A stretch of DNA of 64,000 nucleotides from REEB509 sp049314555 (GCA_049314555.1 JBMOEW010000011.1:8531-72530), one strand, 5' to 3'. Numbered from the stretch's first letter, positions 1 to 8,383 are shown. Made by a program: numbers and translations. Notes: generated by a model from the letters alone, not told the origin.

Positions 1-740
1 AAGAGCGGCTGTCGCGGGAGTTCAATCTTGATCTGATCGCGACCGCGCCTTCGGTAATCTACCGAATGCACCTGCGGGACAAGACGATCCTTGAGCTGCA
101 CAACCCGGCCGATATGCCCGATGTGATGGCGATTGAAGAAATCCACGAGCCCTGGATCAAGGCAACGATCCTGACGCCAGACGAATACCTCGGGGGGATT
201 TTGAAGCTTTGCCAGGATCGGCGCGGTGTGCAGGTGGAGCTGAGCTATGTCGGCAACCGGGCGATGCTGGTTTATGAGCTGCCGCTCAATGAAGTGGTGT
301 TTGATTTCTATGACCGCCTGAAAAGTGTTTCCAAAGGCTATGCCAGCTTTGATTACCAGATTTCGGACTATCGGGCCGGGGATCTGGTGAAGATGTCGAT
401 CCTGGTGAACGAAGAGCCGGTCGATGCGTTGTCGATGCTAGTCCACCGCGGGCGGGCGGAAAGCCGTGGCCGGGCGATGTGCGAGAAGCTGAAGGAGCTG
501 ATCCCGCAGCATTTGTTCAAGATCCCGATTCAGGCCGCGATCGGGGGCCGGATTGTGGCCCGGGAAACGATCAGCGCCCTTCGCAAAGACGTGACAGCAA
601 AGTGCTATGGCGGTGACGCGAGCCGCAAGCGCAAGCTTCTGGACAAGCAGAAGGAAGGCAAAAAGCGGATGCGGCAGTTTGGCCGTGTGGAGATCCCGCA
701 GGAGGCGTTCATCGCCGCGCTGAAGATGGACGACGACTAA
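1..740 (+). CDS. lepA: Elongation factor 4 (LepA), C-terminal part
   Basis: LepA is a ribosome-associated GTPase that acts on stalled or mistranslocated ribosomes. Only its C-terminal part is present. The reading frame is open from base 3 with no start codon inside the window, so the gene begins upstream. The visible protein covers the EF-G domain V-like segment and the LepA-specific C-terminal domain, with the family motifs EPWIKATILTP, RRGVQVEL, YDRLKSVSKGYASFDY and the basic tail GGDASRKRKLLDKQKEGKKRM. The GTPase domain lies outside the window. The gene ends 47 bp before the end of a convergent MFS gene. Identification is very secure because the C-terminal domain is unique to LepA. Confidence 0.97.
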   Translation, partial: ERLSREFNLDLIATAPSVIYRMHLRDKTILELHNPADMPDVMAIEEIHEPWIKATILTPDEYLGGILKLCQDRRGVQVELSYVGNRAMLVYELPLNEVVFDFYDRLKSVSKGYASFDYQISDYRAGDLVKMSILVNEEPVDALSMLVHRGRAESRGRAMCEKLKELIPQHLFKIPIQAAIGGRIVARETISALRKDVTAKCYGGDASRKRKLLDKQKEGKKRMRQFGRVEIPQEAFIAALKMDDD

Positions 741-787
741 ACGTGGGAGCGCGCTTGGGGCGGCGCGCGACCGGTTCACTGCGCCTT

Positions 788-2032
788 TTAGGTGGAGGCT
801 TCTTTGGCCGGGGTTGGGCTGATTGCCACTGCGGCCACGATCATCGCCAAAGCCAGAAAGCCCGCGGCTGCCAAGAAGGGCGCGCCCGGCAGGGCGATGC
901 CAGCAATGTTGCCACCGATCCCCCAAGCAAAAAGCCCGGTGAACAGGCTGGGCGCTGCCACGCCAGACAGCGCCATAAGGGAACCGAGGCCGCCTTGCAG
1001 CCTTCCTTGCGCGCTGGGCGACACGCGCTGGGTCATCAGCGATTGGATTGACGGCATAAACAGCGCCCAAACCATCATGATCGGCATGGACGCCCAAAAC
1101 CACAGGGCCGTTGGGGCAAAGCCATAACAGGCAAAGCCGATTGCGCCCGCGGCCAAGCCAATTAGCAGGGCGCGGCGTTCGCCGAAGGCGTTCACGGCGC
1201 GCTGCACGAAAAGGGCTTGGGCAAGGATGCCAAGGATCGCCGAAGCGGCCATAGTGAGGCCGATGGTTTGAATATCGAAGTGGTAGCGATGTTGGGCGTA
1301 GAGCACGAAACTGGACGGGAACACGTTCTGCGCCAAGCAAAACAGGGCATAAACCGGCAGCAGTGCATACAACATCGGTTGGCCGCGAAACACCAACAAA
1401 GACCCAATTGGATTGGCTTTGCGCCATGAAAACTTGGTGCGATTTTCTGGCTTCAGGCTTTCAGGTAGGATGAACCAGCCGTAGGCGGCGTTGAGCAGGG
1501 CCAGGGTGCCGGCGACATAGAACGGCAAGTGAATGTCGATGGAGCCCAGCAGGCCGCCGAGGGCTGGCCCAAGGCTGAAGCCAACGCCAAAGGCAGCGCC
1601 CAAAAGGCCAAACGCCTTCGCGCGGTCCTGCGGCGCGGTCACGTCTGCAATGTAGGCGTTGGCGGCGGAGATATTGCCGGCGGTGGCACCGGAGATCATG
1701 CGCGAGGCCACAAACAGCGCAAACGTAGGGGCGAGGGCGGTGGCGAAAAACGACAGCCCCAGGCCAATGCAGGACAGCAGGATGATCGGTCTGCGGCCGT
1801 ATTGATCAGACAAGGCCCCAAGAATTGGCGACATCACAAATTGAAGCAGCGCCCAAAGCGTGAGGACAATCCCAAATGCGTGGGCCGCGGCTTGGGTGTC
1901 GCCCTCGAAATAGCGCTGCACCAGCGGCACCATCACCGGCACAATGAGGCCAATGGCCAACATATCGAGCACAACCACGCCAAGGATGAAGTAGACGCCG
2001 GCGCGCGAGGGCGCGGGCTGAGCTTGGGTCAT
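788..2032 (-). CDS. MFS transporter, TetA-like drug:H+ antiporter type
   Basis: An inner-membrane major facilitator superfamily protein of 414 residues, the usual size for a 12-helix drug:H+ antiporter. The loop between helices 2 and 3 carries motif A (GALSDQYGRRP). Helix 5 carries the antiporter motif C (GAAFGVGFSLGPALGG). The closest family impression is the tetracycline-resistance class (TetA/TCR 1.2), but the substrate cannot be read from sequence. The ATG at 2032 was chosen because AAAGG lies 7 to 8 bases upstream; a frame opening 20 codons earlier lacks this. It stands alone, convergent with lepA and divergent from the GNAT gene. Confidence 0.8.
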   Translation of the reverse strand: MTQAQPAPSRAGVYFILGVVVLDMLAIGLIVPVMVPLVQRYFEGDTQAAAHAFGIVLTLWALLQFVMSPILGALSDQYGRRPIILLSCIGLGLSFFATALAPTFALFVASRMISGATAGNISAANAYIADVTAPQDRAKAFGLLGAAFGVGFSLGPALGGLLGSIDIHLPFYVAGTLALLNAAYGWFILPESLKPENRTKFSWRKANPIGSLLVFRGQPMLYALLPVYALFCLAQNVFPSSFVLYAQHRYHFDIQTIGLTMAASAILGILAQALFVQRAVNAFGERRALLIGLAAGAIGFACYGFAPTALWFWASMPIMMVWALFMPSIQSLMTQRVSPSAQGRLQGGLGSLMALSGVAAPSLFTGLFAWGIGGNIAGIALPGAPFLAAAGFLALAMIVAAVAISPTPAKEAST

Positions 2033-2193
2033 TGCGTCGCCTTTGAGGAGATGTCGATCTGAGCCGGCCTTTTGCTCGCAGACCCCCCACATCCTAGCCT
2101 GATCGTTGTTTGCTTGAAACCGCCCGTGCGCAGCCTGTTCGCAAATGCCCCGCGCGCTTGCTCGTCACACGAAACGACGACTATACCGCGCGG

Positions 2194-2616
2194 ATGAGCA
2201 CCGTATCATTGGCAATTGAAGACGTTAGCGCAGACATCACGGCTGTGATCGGGGATGGTCTGCGCGGCTATAATCGTGACCATGGCCACAATTTGGATCG
2301 TAGCGAATTCACGGTGACGGTGCGCGACGAAGCGCATCAGATGGTTGGCGGTTTGGTTGCGGTGGCCGGTGCGGGCGTGCTGTTCATTCAATGGGTGTTT
2401 TTGCTACCGGATCGTCGGCTTGAGGGTGTCGGCCGCCAGGTCATGGCACTGGCCGAGGCGGAGGGTTTGCGGCGGGGCTGTCGTTTGGCGCATCTCGACA
2501 CGTTCACGTTTCAAGCGCGCGCATTTTATGAAAAGCTTGGATATTCCGTTTTCGGAACGCTTGACTATCCAGACCCGCAGGTGAGCCGGTACTATATGCG
2601 CAAAACCCTGATTTAG
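2194..2616 (+). CDS. GNAT family N-acetyltransferase
   Basis: A 140-residue protein with the GNAT acetyl-CoA fold. The R/Q-x-x-G-x-G/A phosphate-binding motif is seen as RRLEGVG before the helix VMALAEAEGLRRG. The beta5/alpha4 region ends in ARAFYEKLGYSVFG, a hallmark of small-molecule acetyltransferases. The acceptor substrate is unknown. The ATG at 2194 gives a normal N-terminus; a TTG at 2110 would add 28 residues with no family character, and neither start has a strong ribosome site. It ends 10 bp from the stop of the convergent ExoD-like gene. Confidence 0.78.
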   Translation: MSTVSLAIEDVSADITAVIGDGLRGYNRDHGHNLDRSEFTVTVRDEAHQMVGGLVAVAGAGVLFIQWVFLLPDRRLEGVGRQVMALAEAEGLRRGCRLAHLDTFTFQARAFYEKLGYSVFGTLDYPDPQVSRYYMRKTLI

Positions 2617-2626
2617 CTTGTGCGGG

Positions 2627-3307
2627 TCAAGACCCACCGAAGCGTTGAACAAGCCCCATGCCTTGATGCAGCAGCTGCATGAGAATCTCTTGTGCCATAT
2701 AGCCCGCAGCGGCAACCAACAGGCCGCCCAGAAGCAAGACGAAACCGTCGCGAGCCACCAGGCCGAGGGCAAAAAGAACCACCGCAAACCCGGGCACCAT
2801 CGGCGCAAACGGAATGACGCCCAGCGGAAACGTGATCAGGGCCGCAGCCATGATCATCAGTCCGATCACGGTGATAAAGGGGAAGCGCGCCAGGAAGTCG
2901 AGGCGCGGTCGCAACAGCATGTCGATGCGGCGCGCGGTGGGGCGCAGGAAATCAACCGCCTTCACGAGCCCACCTGAAGATACCGGAGCATCGAGCAGGC
3001 CTTTTGGCACCCAGGGCCGCTCCATGCCAATCGTCAATTGTACGGCAATAATCAACGTGAGGGCAGCGCTGGCCCAAGTCATGCCGGGCACTGCTGTCAA
3101 AGGGGAGATGGAGAACAGCCCCAAGAACAAAAGCAGTGGGCCGTAGGAACGCCGTCCTATCGTTTCGAAGATCTGGCGCACTTGCACCGTTGGGCCTGTC
3201 GCGTCTGGCTTTTTCTCGCAGTCGACGAGGCTGCAAAGCCGATCCAGCAGACCTGTCAGGTTTTCGATGGGTCGCTTTTCTTGTCGGATCCGCTTTTGCT
3301 TTGCCAC
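2627..3307 (-). CDS. ExoD-like exopolysaccharide synthesis membrane protein
   Basis: An inner-membrane protein of about 226 residues of the ExoD family, which was first described in rhizobial exopolysaccharide production. Family features are an N-terminal soluble helix, then RRSYGPLLLFLGLFSISPLTAVPG and several hydrophobic stretches in the C-terminal half (for example FPFITVIGLMIMAAALITFP). The biochemical role of the family is unknown. I place the start at the GTG at 3307 because AAGGGG sits 7 bases upstream; an upstream in-frame opening to 3361 has no such site. No polysaccharide genes lie next to it. Confidence 0.78.
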   Translation of the reverse strand: MAKQKRIRQEKRPIENLTGLLDRLCSLVDCEKKPDATGPTVQVRQIFETIGRRSYGPLLLFLGLFSISPLTAVPGMTWASAALTLIIAVQLTIGMERPWVPKGLLDAPVSSGGLVKAVDFLRPTARRIDMLLRPRLDFLARFPFITVIGLMIMAAALITFPLGVIPFAPMVPGFAVVLFALGLVARDGFVLLLGGLLVAAAGYMAQEILMQLLHQGMGLVQRFGGS

Positions 3308-3447
3308 TTTGTGCCCCTTCGCGCGCACGATCGACCAATCCGGTTGATGCAGCAAGCACAACTGTAATGCCGCCCTTTGCGGCCGGCGCTCGACTTACTT
3401 TCGTTGCGCGTTTAGCTTTGTGGTGGTGTTTAGCGCGGGAGAACTTT

Positions 3448-4065
3448 ATGCGAGGCTTTATCGCATTGGGGGTCGTTTTTCTGGTGGCTGCGTGCAACGT
3501 GCCAGATACACCAGATCAGTCGCAGGCGCAGCCATCGGTTGTGGCCTCAAGTGGGGCCGGCCCGCAGCTTTCCGACAAGGAGCCCAAAGCGCCGCCAACG
3601 CTTCCCGCTGGCGAGGGGGAGCAGGTAACCGCTTCTGGGGCCGGTGGGGTGCCGGGCGATATGGTTGATGTGAGCACCGCTGAAGGGCGGGCCCGTTTGC
3701 AGGCCAGCGTGAGCGAAATGATGGACCAGGCCACAACGCGGTTTGCGTCTGGCTATCGGAGTGATCCGGGCTTGGTGGATCAGTTCCCCTTGATGCATTT
3801 GCGCGACAGCCCCTACCTTTGGCAGGCGTCTTTGGTGGCCGGGGTGAACTATCGCTTTCTGGGTGGCTGCGACATGGACTGCAACAACGTCGACCTGGAG
3901 TTGGTGAACGCCAGCGGTCAAGTTGTCGCGAGCGATCTGGCCGCAGATGACTTCCCGTCGATGTCGTTCACGCCGTCCGCGGCCGGCGTCTACACTGTGC
4001 GCGTGCATTTGCGGACCTGCAACATTGAGCCCTGCATGGTCGCGCTGCGATCAATGGTGCGGTAA
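3448..4065 (+). CDS. Putative lipoprotein with paired cysteines, copy 1 of a tandem pair
   Basis: A predicted envelope lipoprotein of 205 residues. The signal ends in the lipobox V-A-A-C with Cys16. A low-complexity Pro/Gly/Ala/Ser linker follows (about 20-70), then a helical segment and a beta-rich C-terminal domain. This domain has C141-DMD-C145 and C191-NIEP-C196, likely two disulfide-forming pairs. The domain shape (NYRFLGGCD, then SMSFTPSAAGVYTVRV) recalls the pre-peptidase C-terminal beta-sandwich, but that is only a resemblance. GGGAG lies 8 bases before the ATG. The next gene is its paralogue. I do not recognise a function. Confidence 0.75.
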   Translation: MRGFIALGVVFLVAACNVPDTPDQSQAQPSVVASSGAGPQLSDKEPKAPPTLPAGEGEQVTASGAGGVPGDMVDVSTAEGRARLQASVSEMMDQATTRFASGYRSDPGLVDQFPLMHLRDSPYLWQASLVAGVNYRFLGGCDMDCNNVDLELVNASGQVVASDLAADDFPSMSFTPSAAGVYTVRVHLRTCNIEPCMVALRSMVR

Positions 4066-4150
4066 GCGATGGCCGCGCACTCACCGGGAGGTTGTGGACG
4101 CAGTCGTTTTGCACGATTAGAACGGGCCAGGGGTGAATAGGGAGACGGAA

Positions 4151-4699
4151 ATGCGCTTTTTGATTGTGACCGCGAGCTTGCTCGCACTCGTTGCGTGCGG
4201 CCAACAGACTGCGCCAGCTCAAAGCGCCGCTGGCGCAGGGCAAAGTGCCCCTACAAGCGCCAGCGTGCCTGGAGCGACGCCGAAAGACGGCGAGTTGGTT
4301 GATCCAGATACCGCGGCTGGACGTCAGCAGCTGCGGGACATGATCGGGCGATTTTTGGACAGCGCTTCGGCCGAACACGCGCAAGGCTTTCAGCGGGACG
4401 CTGGTTTGCCGGATCGGGTGGAGTTTTTGCAGCTCGCCCAGTCGCCGGATCGTTGGCAGGTTAACTTGAATGCGGGTGCCAACTACCGCTTTGTTGGCCA
4501 GTGCGACATGGAGTGCGGCAACATCGATATCGAGTTGTTTGACCCCAGCGGTGCGGTTGTTGCCAGCGATGTGCTGCCAGATGACGTGCCGGTTGTAAGC
4601 TACCGCCCGGCAACGGCGGGGACCTATACGGTTGCTACGTATCTGCGCACGTGCACCCAGGAACCCTGCGTGGTGGGCGTGCGCGCGCTTTACCAGTGA
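4151..4699 (+). CDS. Putative lipoprotein with paired cysteines, copy 2 of a tandem pair
   Basis: Paralogue of the gene just upstream (85 bp gap, same strand). It has 182 residues, a signal with lipobox L-V-A-C (Cys16), a Ala/Ser/Pro linker and the same C-terminal domain. Cysteines 118/122 (QCDMEC) and 168/173 (RTCTQEPC) align with those of copy 1. Shared blocks are WQ..L.AG.NYRF.G.CDM.C, VVASD and LRTC..EPC.V. The linker is shorter than in copy 1. The ATG at 4151 has GGGAG about 7 bases upstream; an opening at 4133 lacks one. The function is unknown; the duplication suggests a dimer or two related binding roles in the envelope. Confidence 0.75.
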   Translation: MRFLIVTASLLALVACGQQTAPAQSAAGAGQSAPTSASVPGATPKDGELVDPDTAAGRQQLRDMIGRFLDSASAEHAQGFQRDAGLPDRVEFLQLAQSPDRWQVNLNAGANYRFVGQCDMECGNIDIELFDPSGAVVASDVLPDDVPVVSYRPATAGTYTVATYLRTCTQEPCVVGVRALYQ

Positions 4700-4703
4700 T
4701 CGC

Positions 4704-5129
4704 TTAGCGGCCGTAGGGATAACACCGTTTGTGATCGAGCTTGAGGCCGAAATGGTTGCCTAAGAGCTCGATCGCTTCGGCATGCTGAACGTAGGGGTCG
4801 GCGTTGGCCGGGCCAACGATAATGGCGCGCCACTCGCCGGTGGCGCGTTCGTCAGCGTTCGGGAGCATGGCGGTGGCGAGGCCGTTGCCCTCATCGTCGC
4901 GGAGGGTGAGAAACACAGGCATGGTGCGGGAAATGTGGGCCTTGAGGCCAATGTCACGCTCGATCCCTGCGCCGGACAGTGGCTGGTAGCTCGCGCGCGC
5001 GCTTTCGTATGCGCGCGAAAAGTACCGCGCGACCGCGTGACCTAAGGTTGCGGATTCGCTTTCCGATTCGGGTTCCGTTTCGATCCGGAACCACGTTTTT
5101 CCGCTCTTCGCGTCGCAGATGAATTGCAT
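4704..5129 (-). CDS. Hypothetical protein, 141 aa
   Basis: I do not recognise this protein. From the ATG at 5129 it starts MQFICDAKSGKTWFRIETEPE and continues with an acidic Glu/Ser run, then a probable alpha-helical domain (ATLGHAVARYFSRAYESARASY) and a C-terminal mixed segment ending in KRCYPYGR. There is no signal peptide or membrane helix, so it is probably cytoplasmic. Coding is supported by protein-like composition and by the lack of any better frame here. It ends 4 bp from the convergent lipoprotein gene. An upstream in-frame opening to 5165 is possible but adds an unlikely Cys-rich stretch. Confidence 0.6.
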   Translation of the reverse strand: MQFICDAKSGKTWFRIETEPESESESATLGHAVARYFSRAYESARASYQPLSGAGIERDIGLKAHISRTMPVFLTLRDDEGNGLATAMLPNADERATGEWRAIIVGPANADPYVQHAEAIELLGNHFGLKLDHKRCYPYGR

Positions 5130-5264
5130 GATATTGCATGCGATACAGCAACGGTCGCCCAGCACGCAAGCATGATGCGGTGGTGTTGGGCTTATCGCGA
5201 CGAATAGCCCTAGACCGCTTTCGGACGGGAAACCGGACTCCCCCTTGCCTGAATGTGGGCTCGC

Positions 5265-5639
5265 TTAATCCGCCATTTGGCGCTGGAAATCGGCGAGATC
5301 AAAATAGTCCCGCCAGGCCGAGATCTTGGCGTTCCGGAATTCAAACACGCCGCACACGGGCAGGCTGATGTGCTTGCCGCCTGACATGGTGAACCGATCG
5401 ACGCGTTCGTTCAGGACCTTTCCGACACCATCGTCGGCGATCGACAGCACTTCCCATTCGATCTGTTCTGCCGCGCCCATGAACTGTTGCAGCACTTTCA
5501 CGGCAACGTCTGCGCCTTTGACGGCCGGCATCGGGATGTTGTGATAAACGACATCGTCTGTGAAGGACGCATGAACCGCTTGCCAGTCTTTGCGCTCGCA
5601 GGCGGCGATGAAGGCTCTGGCCAGATCGAGATTGCTCAT
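5265..5639 (-). CDS. Limonene-1,2-epoxide hydrolase/SnoaL-like protein
   Basis: A 124-residue cone-fold protein of the NTF2-like superfamily. It resembles limonene-1,2-epoxide hydrolase: the N-terminal helix MSNLDLARAFIAACERKDW, the strand region VVYHNIPMPAVKG, ERVDRF in mid-protein and WRDYFDLADF near the end. In the Rhodococcus enzyme an Asp-Arg-Asp triad does the chemistry; ERVDRF and WRDYFD supply residues at fitting places, so an active hydrolase is plausible but the substrate is not known. It is the last gene of a four-gene minus-strand run, 4 bp after a CoA transferase. Confidence 0.75.
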   Translation of the reverse strand: MSNLDLARAFIAACERKDWQAVHASFTDDVVYHNIPMPAVKGADVAVKVLQQFMGAAEQIEWEVLSIADDGVGKVLNERVDRFTMSGGKHISLPVCGVFEFRNAKISAWRDYFDLADFQRQMAD

Positions 5640-5643
5640 TGGA

Positions 5644-6786
5644 TTAGCCTTTCTTCAGTTCACTGAGAATTTCTTGGGTGTGTTGGCCGAGGTGCGGGGC
5701 GACGCCTGGCTTATCGACCGGGGTGCCGAAGAACTTGGCCGGGTGGCGGGGTTGGCGGATACGACCCAGGTCTGCGTGTTCCATTTCGAAGATGGTTTCG
5801 TTGTGAACAATCTGGGGATCGGTCGGGAGGTCGGTGCGCTCGTTGACGCGGGCTGCTGGCGCTTCTTCTCGCAGGAGGCCGGCCATGATTTCATCCGGGT
5901 TGGCTTCGCCGATCGTCTTGGTGAGTTCTTGGCGATAAAGATGGGCGTTTTGCATGCGATCCGAGATCGTCTTGAAGCGCGGGTCGTCGACAAGGTCAGG
6001 GCGGCCAACGCCCCGGCAGACTGCGGCGAACTCCTTGTCCTGGACAGCAGCGATGGCGAAGAACGCGCCATTTCCTTTCCAAAGCCGATAGAAGGCTCCG
6101 AAGTCTGGTTGTGGGGGCGGGGCATCGTCGAGGAAGGTGTGGTTGTACATGCCCTCCGGCCAGAGGAAGGCCACGGATGCATCCAGCATCGAAAGCTCAA
6201 TTTTTTGTCCGACACCGGATCTTTCGCGCGCATAGAGCGCGGCGGTGATTGCTTGCGCCGCCGTGAGGGCGGTGAGTTTATCGCAAACGAGGGTTTGGAT
6301 CAGGGCCGGGTCGCCGGTGGTGATGTCGCGCTGGCTGGCGGCCATGCCGGAAGAGGCTTGGATGATCGGATCATAGACCCTGGTGCGGGAGTACGGGCCG
6401 GTTTGTCCGTATCCGGAGATAGCCGCGTAAATCAAGCGCGGGTTCAGGGCCGCGCAGGCTTCATAGCCAAAGCCCAGCTTTTCGATCGCACCGGGGCGGA
6501 AGTTTTGGACGAGCACGTCTGCCCATTTGACCAGTTCAGCCATCGTTTCTTTGCCTTCGGCGGTTTTGGCGTCGATGACGATCGAGCGCTTGCCGCGGTT
6601 GGCGGTGAGAAAAAGGGAGGCAATATCGCCCTTGCGCGGGCCGAGCCAGCGGCACAGGTCGCCTTGGTCTGGATCTTCGACCTTGATCACTTGTGCGCCC
6701 TGGTCGCACAGCCATTGTGCTGCCATCGGGCCAGAAATCACCTGGCTCAGATCAAGTACGCGAACGCCTTCTAAAGGTCCGGCCAT
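5644..6786 (-). CDS. CaiB/BaiF (family III) CoA transferase
   Basis: A 380-residue class III CoA transferase, the usual length. The N-terminus (GVRVLDLSQVISGPMAAQWL, GAQVIKVEDP) and NFRPGAIEKLGF are typical. The catalytic aspartate that forms the acyl anhydride is in CDKLTALTAAQAITAAL. The gene has AGGAGG-like GGGAGG 7 bases before the ATG. It lies between a DsbA-fold isomerase and an epoxide-hydrolase-like protein in one operon, so it probably activates or transfers CoA for a carboxylic acid substrate. The substrate cannot be deduced; family members include formyl-, carnitine-, bile-acid and alpha-methylacyl-CoA enzymes. Confidence 0.88.
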   Translation of the reverse strand: MAGPLEGVRVLDLSQVISGPMAAQWLCDQGAQVIKVEDPDQGDLCRWLGPRKGDIASLFLTANRGKRSIVIDAKTAEGKETMAELVKWADVLVQNFRPGAIEKLGFGYEACAALNPRLIYAAISGYGQTGPYSRTRVYDPIIQASSGMAASQRDITTGDPALIQTLVCDKLTALTAAQAITAALYARERSGVGQKIELSMLDASVAFLWPEGMYNHTFLDDAPPPQPDFGAFYRLWKGNGAFFAIAAVQDKEFAAVCRGVGRPDLVDDPRFKTISDRMQNAHLYRQELTKTIGEANPDEIMAGLLREEAPAARVNERTDLPTDPQIVHNETIFEMEHADLGRIRQPRHPAKFFGTPVDKPGVAPHLGQHTQEILSELKKG

Positions 6787-6815
6787 GTCATCCTCCCGCT
6801 TCTAAACTTTTGTCG

Positions 6816-7424
6816 TTACCACCCGCCGCGAGCGAGCCATTCGTCCAGCATTTGCATCCGATCGCAGCCCCAAAACAATTGGTCGGCGACCTTAAAGGTG
6901 GGCGTGCCCCAAACCCCAGCTGCGACGGCGCTGTCGGTTTCGGCCTTGAGGCGTGCCTTGGCTTCTGGGGTTGTCAGGTAAGCGCGCACACCATTCGGAT
7001 CGGCACCGACTTCAGCGGCGATTGCAGCGACCGCTTCTGGCTCATTCGGAACCGTTTTTTCGGCGAAAAACACTTGAAAAATGCGCCATGCAAACCGGCG
7101 CGCGGTATCTGGGTCTTGGTCGTTGAGGAACCAAAATGCGCGCATCGCGGCCAGGGGGTTAAAGTCCAAAACCGAGCCAGGGTTATAGGGCAACTCGAAA
7201 TAGCGGATGGTTCTGGGCACATCCTGCATAAAATAGGGGCCCTTCAGGGGCTGCTGAAACAAGGGTTTGTCGAGCCCAATGATGGTGGCATTAACGCTGC
7301 GCATGTTGAAGGTGCGCCAACGCACTTGGCGTGCGTGCTTGGCGGCAAGGACTTCGATACGGGATGCGGCTGCGTAGCCGTATGGGCTGATGAAGTCGAA
7401 GTAGAAGTCAATCGGATCGGACAT
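6816..7424 (-). CDS. DsbA-fold 2-hydroxychromene-2-carboxylate isomerase family protein
   Basis: A 202-residue thioredoxin-fold protein of the HCCA isomerase/kappa-class GST family. It begins SDPIDFYFDFISPYGYAAA, where the SPY serine takes the place of the catalytic residue of the family, and has WGTPTF near the C-terminus (the cis-proline loop) followed by FWGCDRMQMLDEWL. These enzymes isomerise aromatic or acyl intermediates with glutathione. The ATG at 7424 is preceded by a perfect AGGAGG. A 9-bp hairpin separates it from the SDR gene upstream. The neighbouring CoA enzymes suggest the substrate belongs to the same degradative route. Confidence 0.85.
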   Translation of the reverse strand: MSDPIDFYFDFISPYGYAAASRIEVLAAKHARQVRWRTFNMRSVNATIIGLDKPLFQQPLKGPYFMQDVPRTIRYFELPYNPGSVLDFNPLAAMRAFWFLNDQDPDTARRFAWRIFQVFFAEKTVPNEPEAVAAIAAEVGADPNGVRAYLTTPEAKARLKAETDSAVAAGVWGTPTFKVADQLFWGCDRMQMLDEWLARGGW

Positions 7425-7441
7425 GGGTGCCTCCTGGGCAA

Positions 7442-7466
7442 GCCCTGAGTTTTTGAGACTCAGGGC
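7442..7466. other. Strong intergenic hairpin between SDR and isomerase genes
   Basis: A perfect 9-bp inverted repeat (GCCCTGAGT ... ACTCAGGGC) with a 7-base loop in the 53-bp gap between two co-directional genes. No T-run follows it on the minus strand, so it is more likely an RNA-processing or partial-attenuation hairpin than a full terminator. It sits just upstream of the isomerase ribosome site. Confidence 0.55.
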
Positions 7467-7477
7467 ATTGCTGGTGT

Positions 7478-8383
7478 TCAGGAGGTGCGCTGAGCGCGGT
7501 CTTTGTCGTTCGCCGATTTGATCATGTTGCGGACGGCGTCCCATTGGTCGTCGCCCCAATCGCGCAGGCCGGAGAAGTTACCGCCGGTGGCTTGATACAT
7601 CGCGCCGTCGATGGCGATGGTTTGGCCGTTCACGTATTCAGCTCCCGGGCCCATCAAGAAAATCGCGAGATTGACCAGCTCGTGCATTTCGCCGACGCGG
7701 CCCATCGGGTTTGCCTTATTGGCGTTGTTTTCGCTGCCATCGGTTGCTTGGCCGGGGGACAAGCGTTCCCACGCGCCTTTAGTTGGAAATGGTCCGGGGC
7801 AGACGTTGTTGAAGCGGATGCCGTAGCGGCCCCATTCGACCGAAAGGCTTTCTGCCATCGCGCGCACGCCCGACTTGGACATGGCGGAGGGTACGGTGAA
7901 GGGAGATCCGTTCCAAACCCAGGTGGTGAGGATGTTGATCACATTGCCTTTTTGGCCGCCTTCGATCCACCGCTTGCCGACGTCGAGGGTGGTATAAAAC
8001 GTGCCCTTAAAGACGATGTTGGCAATGGCATCGAACCCGCGGGGGGAGAGATCCTGGGTGCGGGAAATGAAATTGCCGGCGGCGTTGTTCACGAGCCCGG
8101 TGAGCGGGCCGCGGGCCTGCCAGATTTGGTTGAGGCTTTCGTTGATCGCTTCGGCGCTGCGGATGTCGGTGGCTTGCGGAACCACCACGCCGCCATGTTT
8201 GGCCATCAGTTCGTCGGCGGTTTCTTGCAGGATGCCGCCGCGCCGACCCCAGATCACCACCTCTGCGCCCAGCTTCAAAAACCCTTCTGCCATCTCCTTA
8301 CCGAGGCCGGTGCCGCCGCCGGTGACCAGAATCCGTTGGCCTTGCATGAGGCCGTCCTTAAACATCAGCTTGGACGCGTCCAC
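7478..8383 (-). CDS. 2,4-dienoyl-CoA reductase-like SDR
   Basis: A 301-residue short-chain dehydrogenase. TGGGTGLG binds the NADP(H) and NNAAGN follows. The segment PFTVPSAMSKSGVRAM, then SLSVEWGRYGIRFNNVCPGPFPTKGAWERL, is strikingly like mammalian mitochondrial 2,4-dienoyl-CoA reductase, so I favour a reductase for enoyl/dienoyl-CoA esters over a generic sugar or alcohol SDR. The canonical YxxxK tyrosine is absent, as in that family, and the position of the DECR1 catalytic tyrosine appears to be tryptophan (TTWVWNGSPF). The start is the GTG at 8383, which has GGGAGAG about 5 bases upstream. It leads a four-gene operon. Confidence 0.8.
   Translation of the reverse strand: MDASKLMFKDGLMQGQRILVTGGGTGLGKEMAEGFLKLGAEVVIWGRRGGILQETADELMAKHGGVVVPQATDIRSAEAINESLNQIWQARGPLTGLVNNAAGNFISRTQDLSPRGFDAIANIVFKGTFYTTLDVGKRWIEGGQKGNVINILTTWVWNGSPFTVPSAMSKSGVRAMAESLSVEWGRYGIRFNNVCPGPFPTKGAWERLSPGQATDGSENNANKANPMGRVGEMHELVNLAIFLMGPGAEYVNGQTIAIDGAMYQATGGNFSGLRDWGDDQWDAVRNMIKSANDKDRAQRTS

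Noticed and set aside
749..768. GCGCGC inverted repeat between lepA and the MFS gene as a terminator
   Set aside because: The stem is only 6 bp of alternating GC, and no T-run follows.
5590..6774. Open frame of 394 codons antisense to the CoA transferase
   Set aside because: The transferase has a complete family signature on the other strand; this frame has no independent support.
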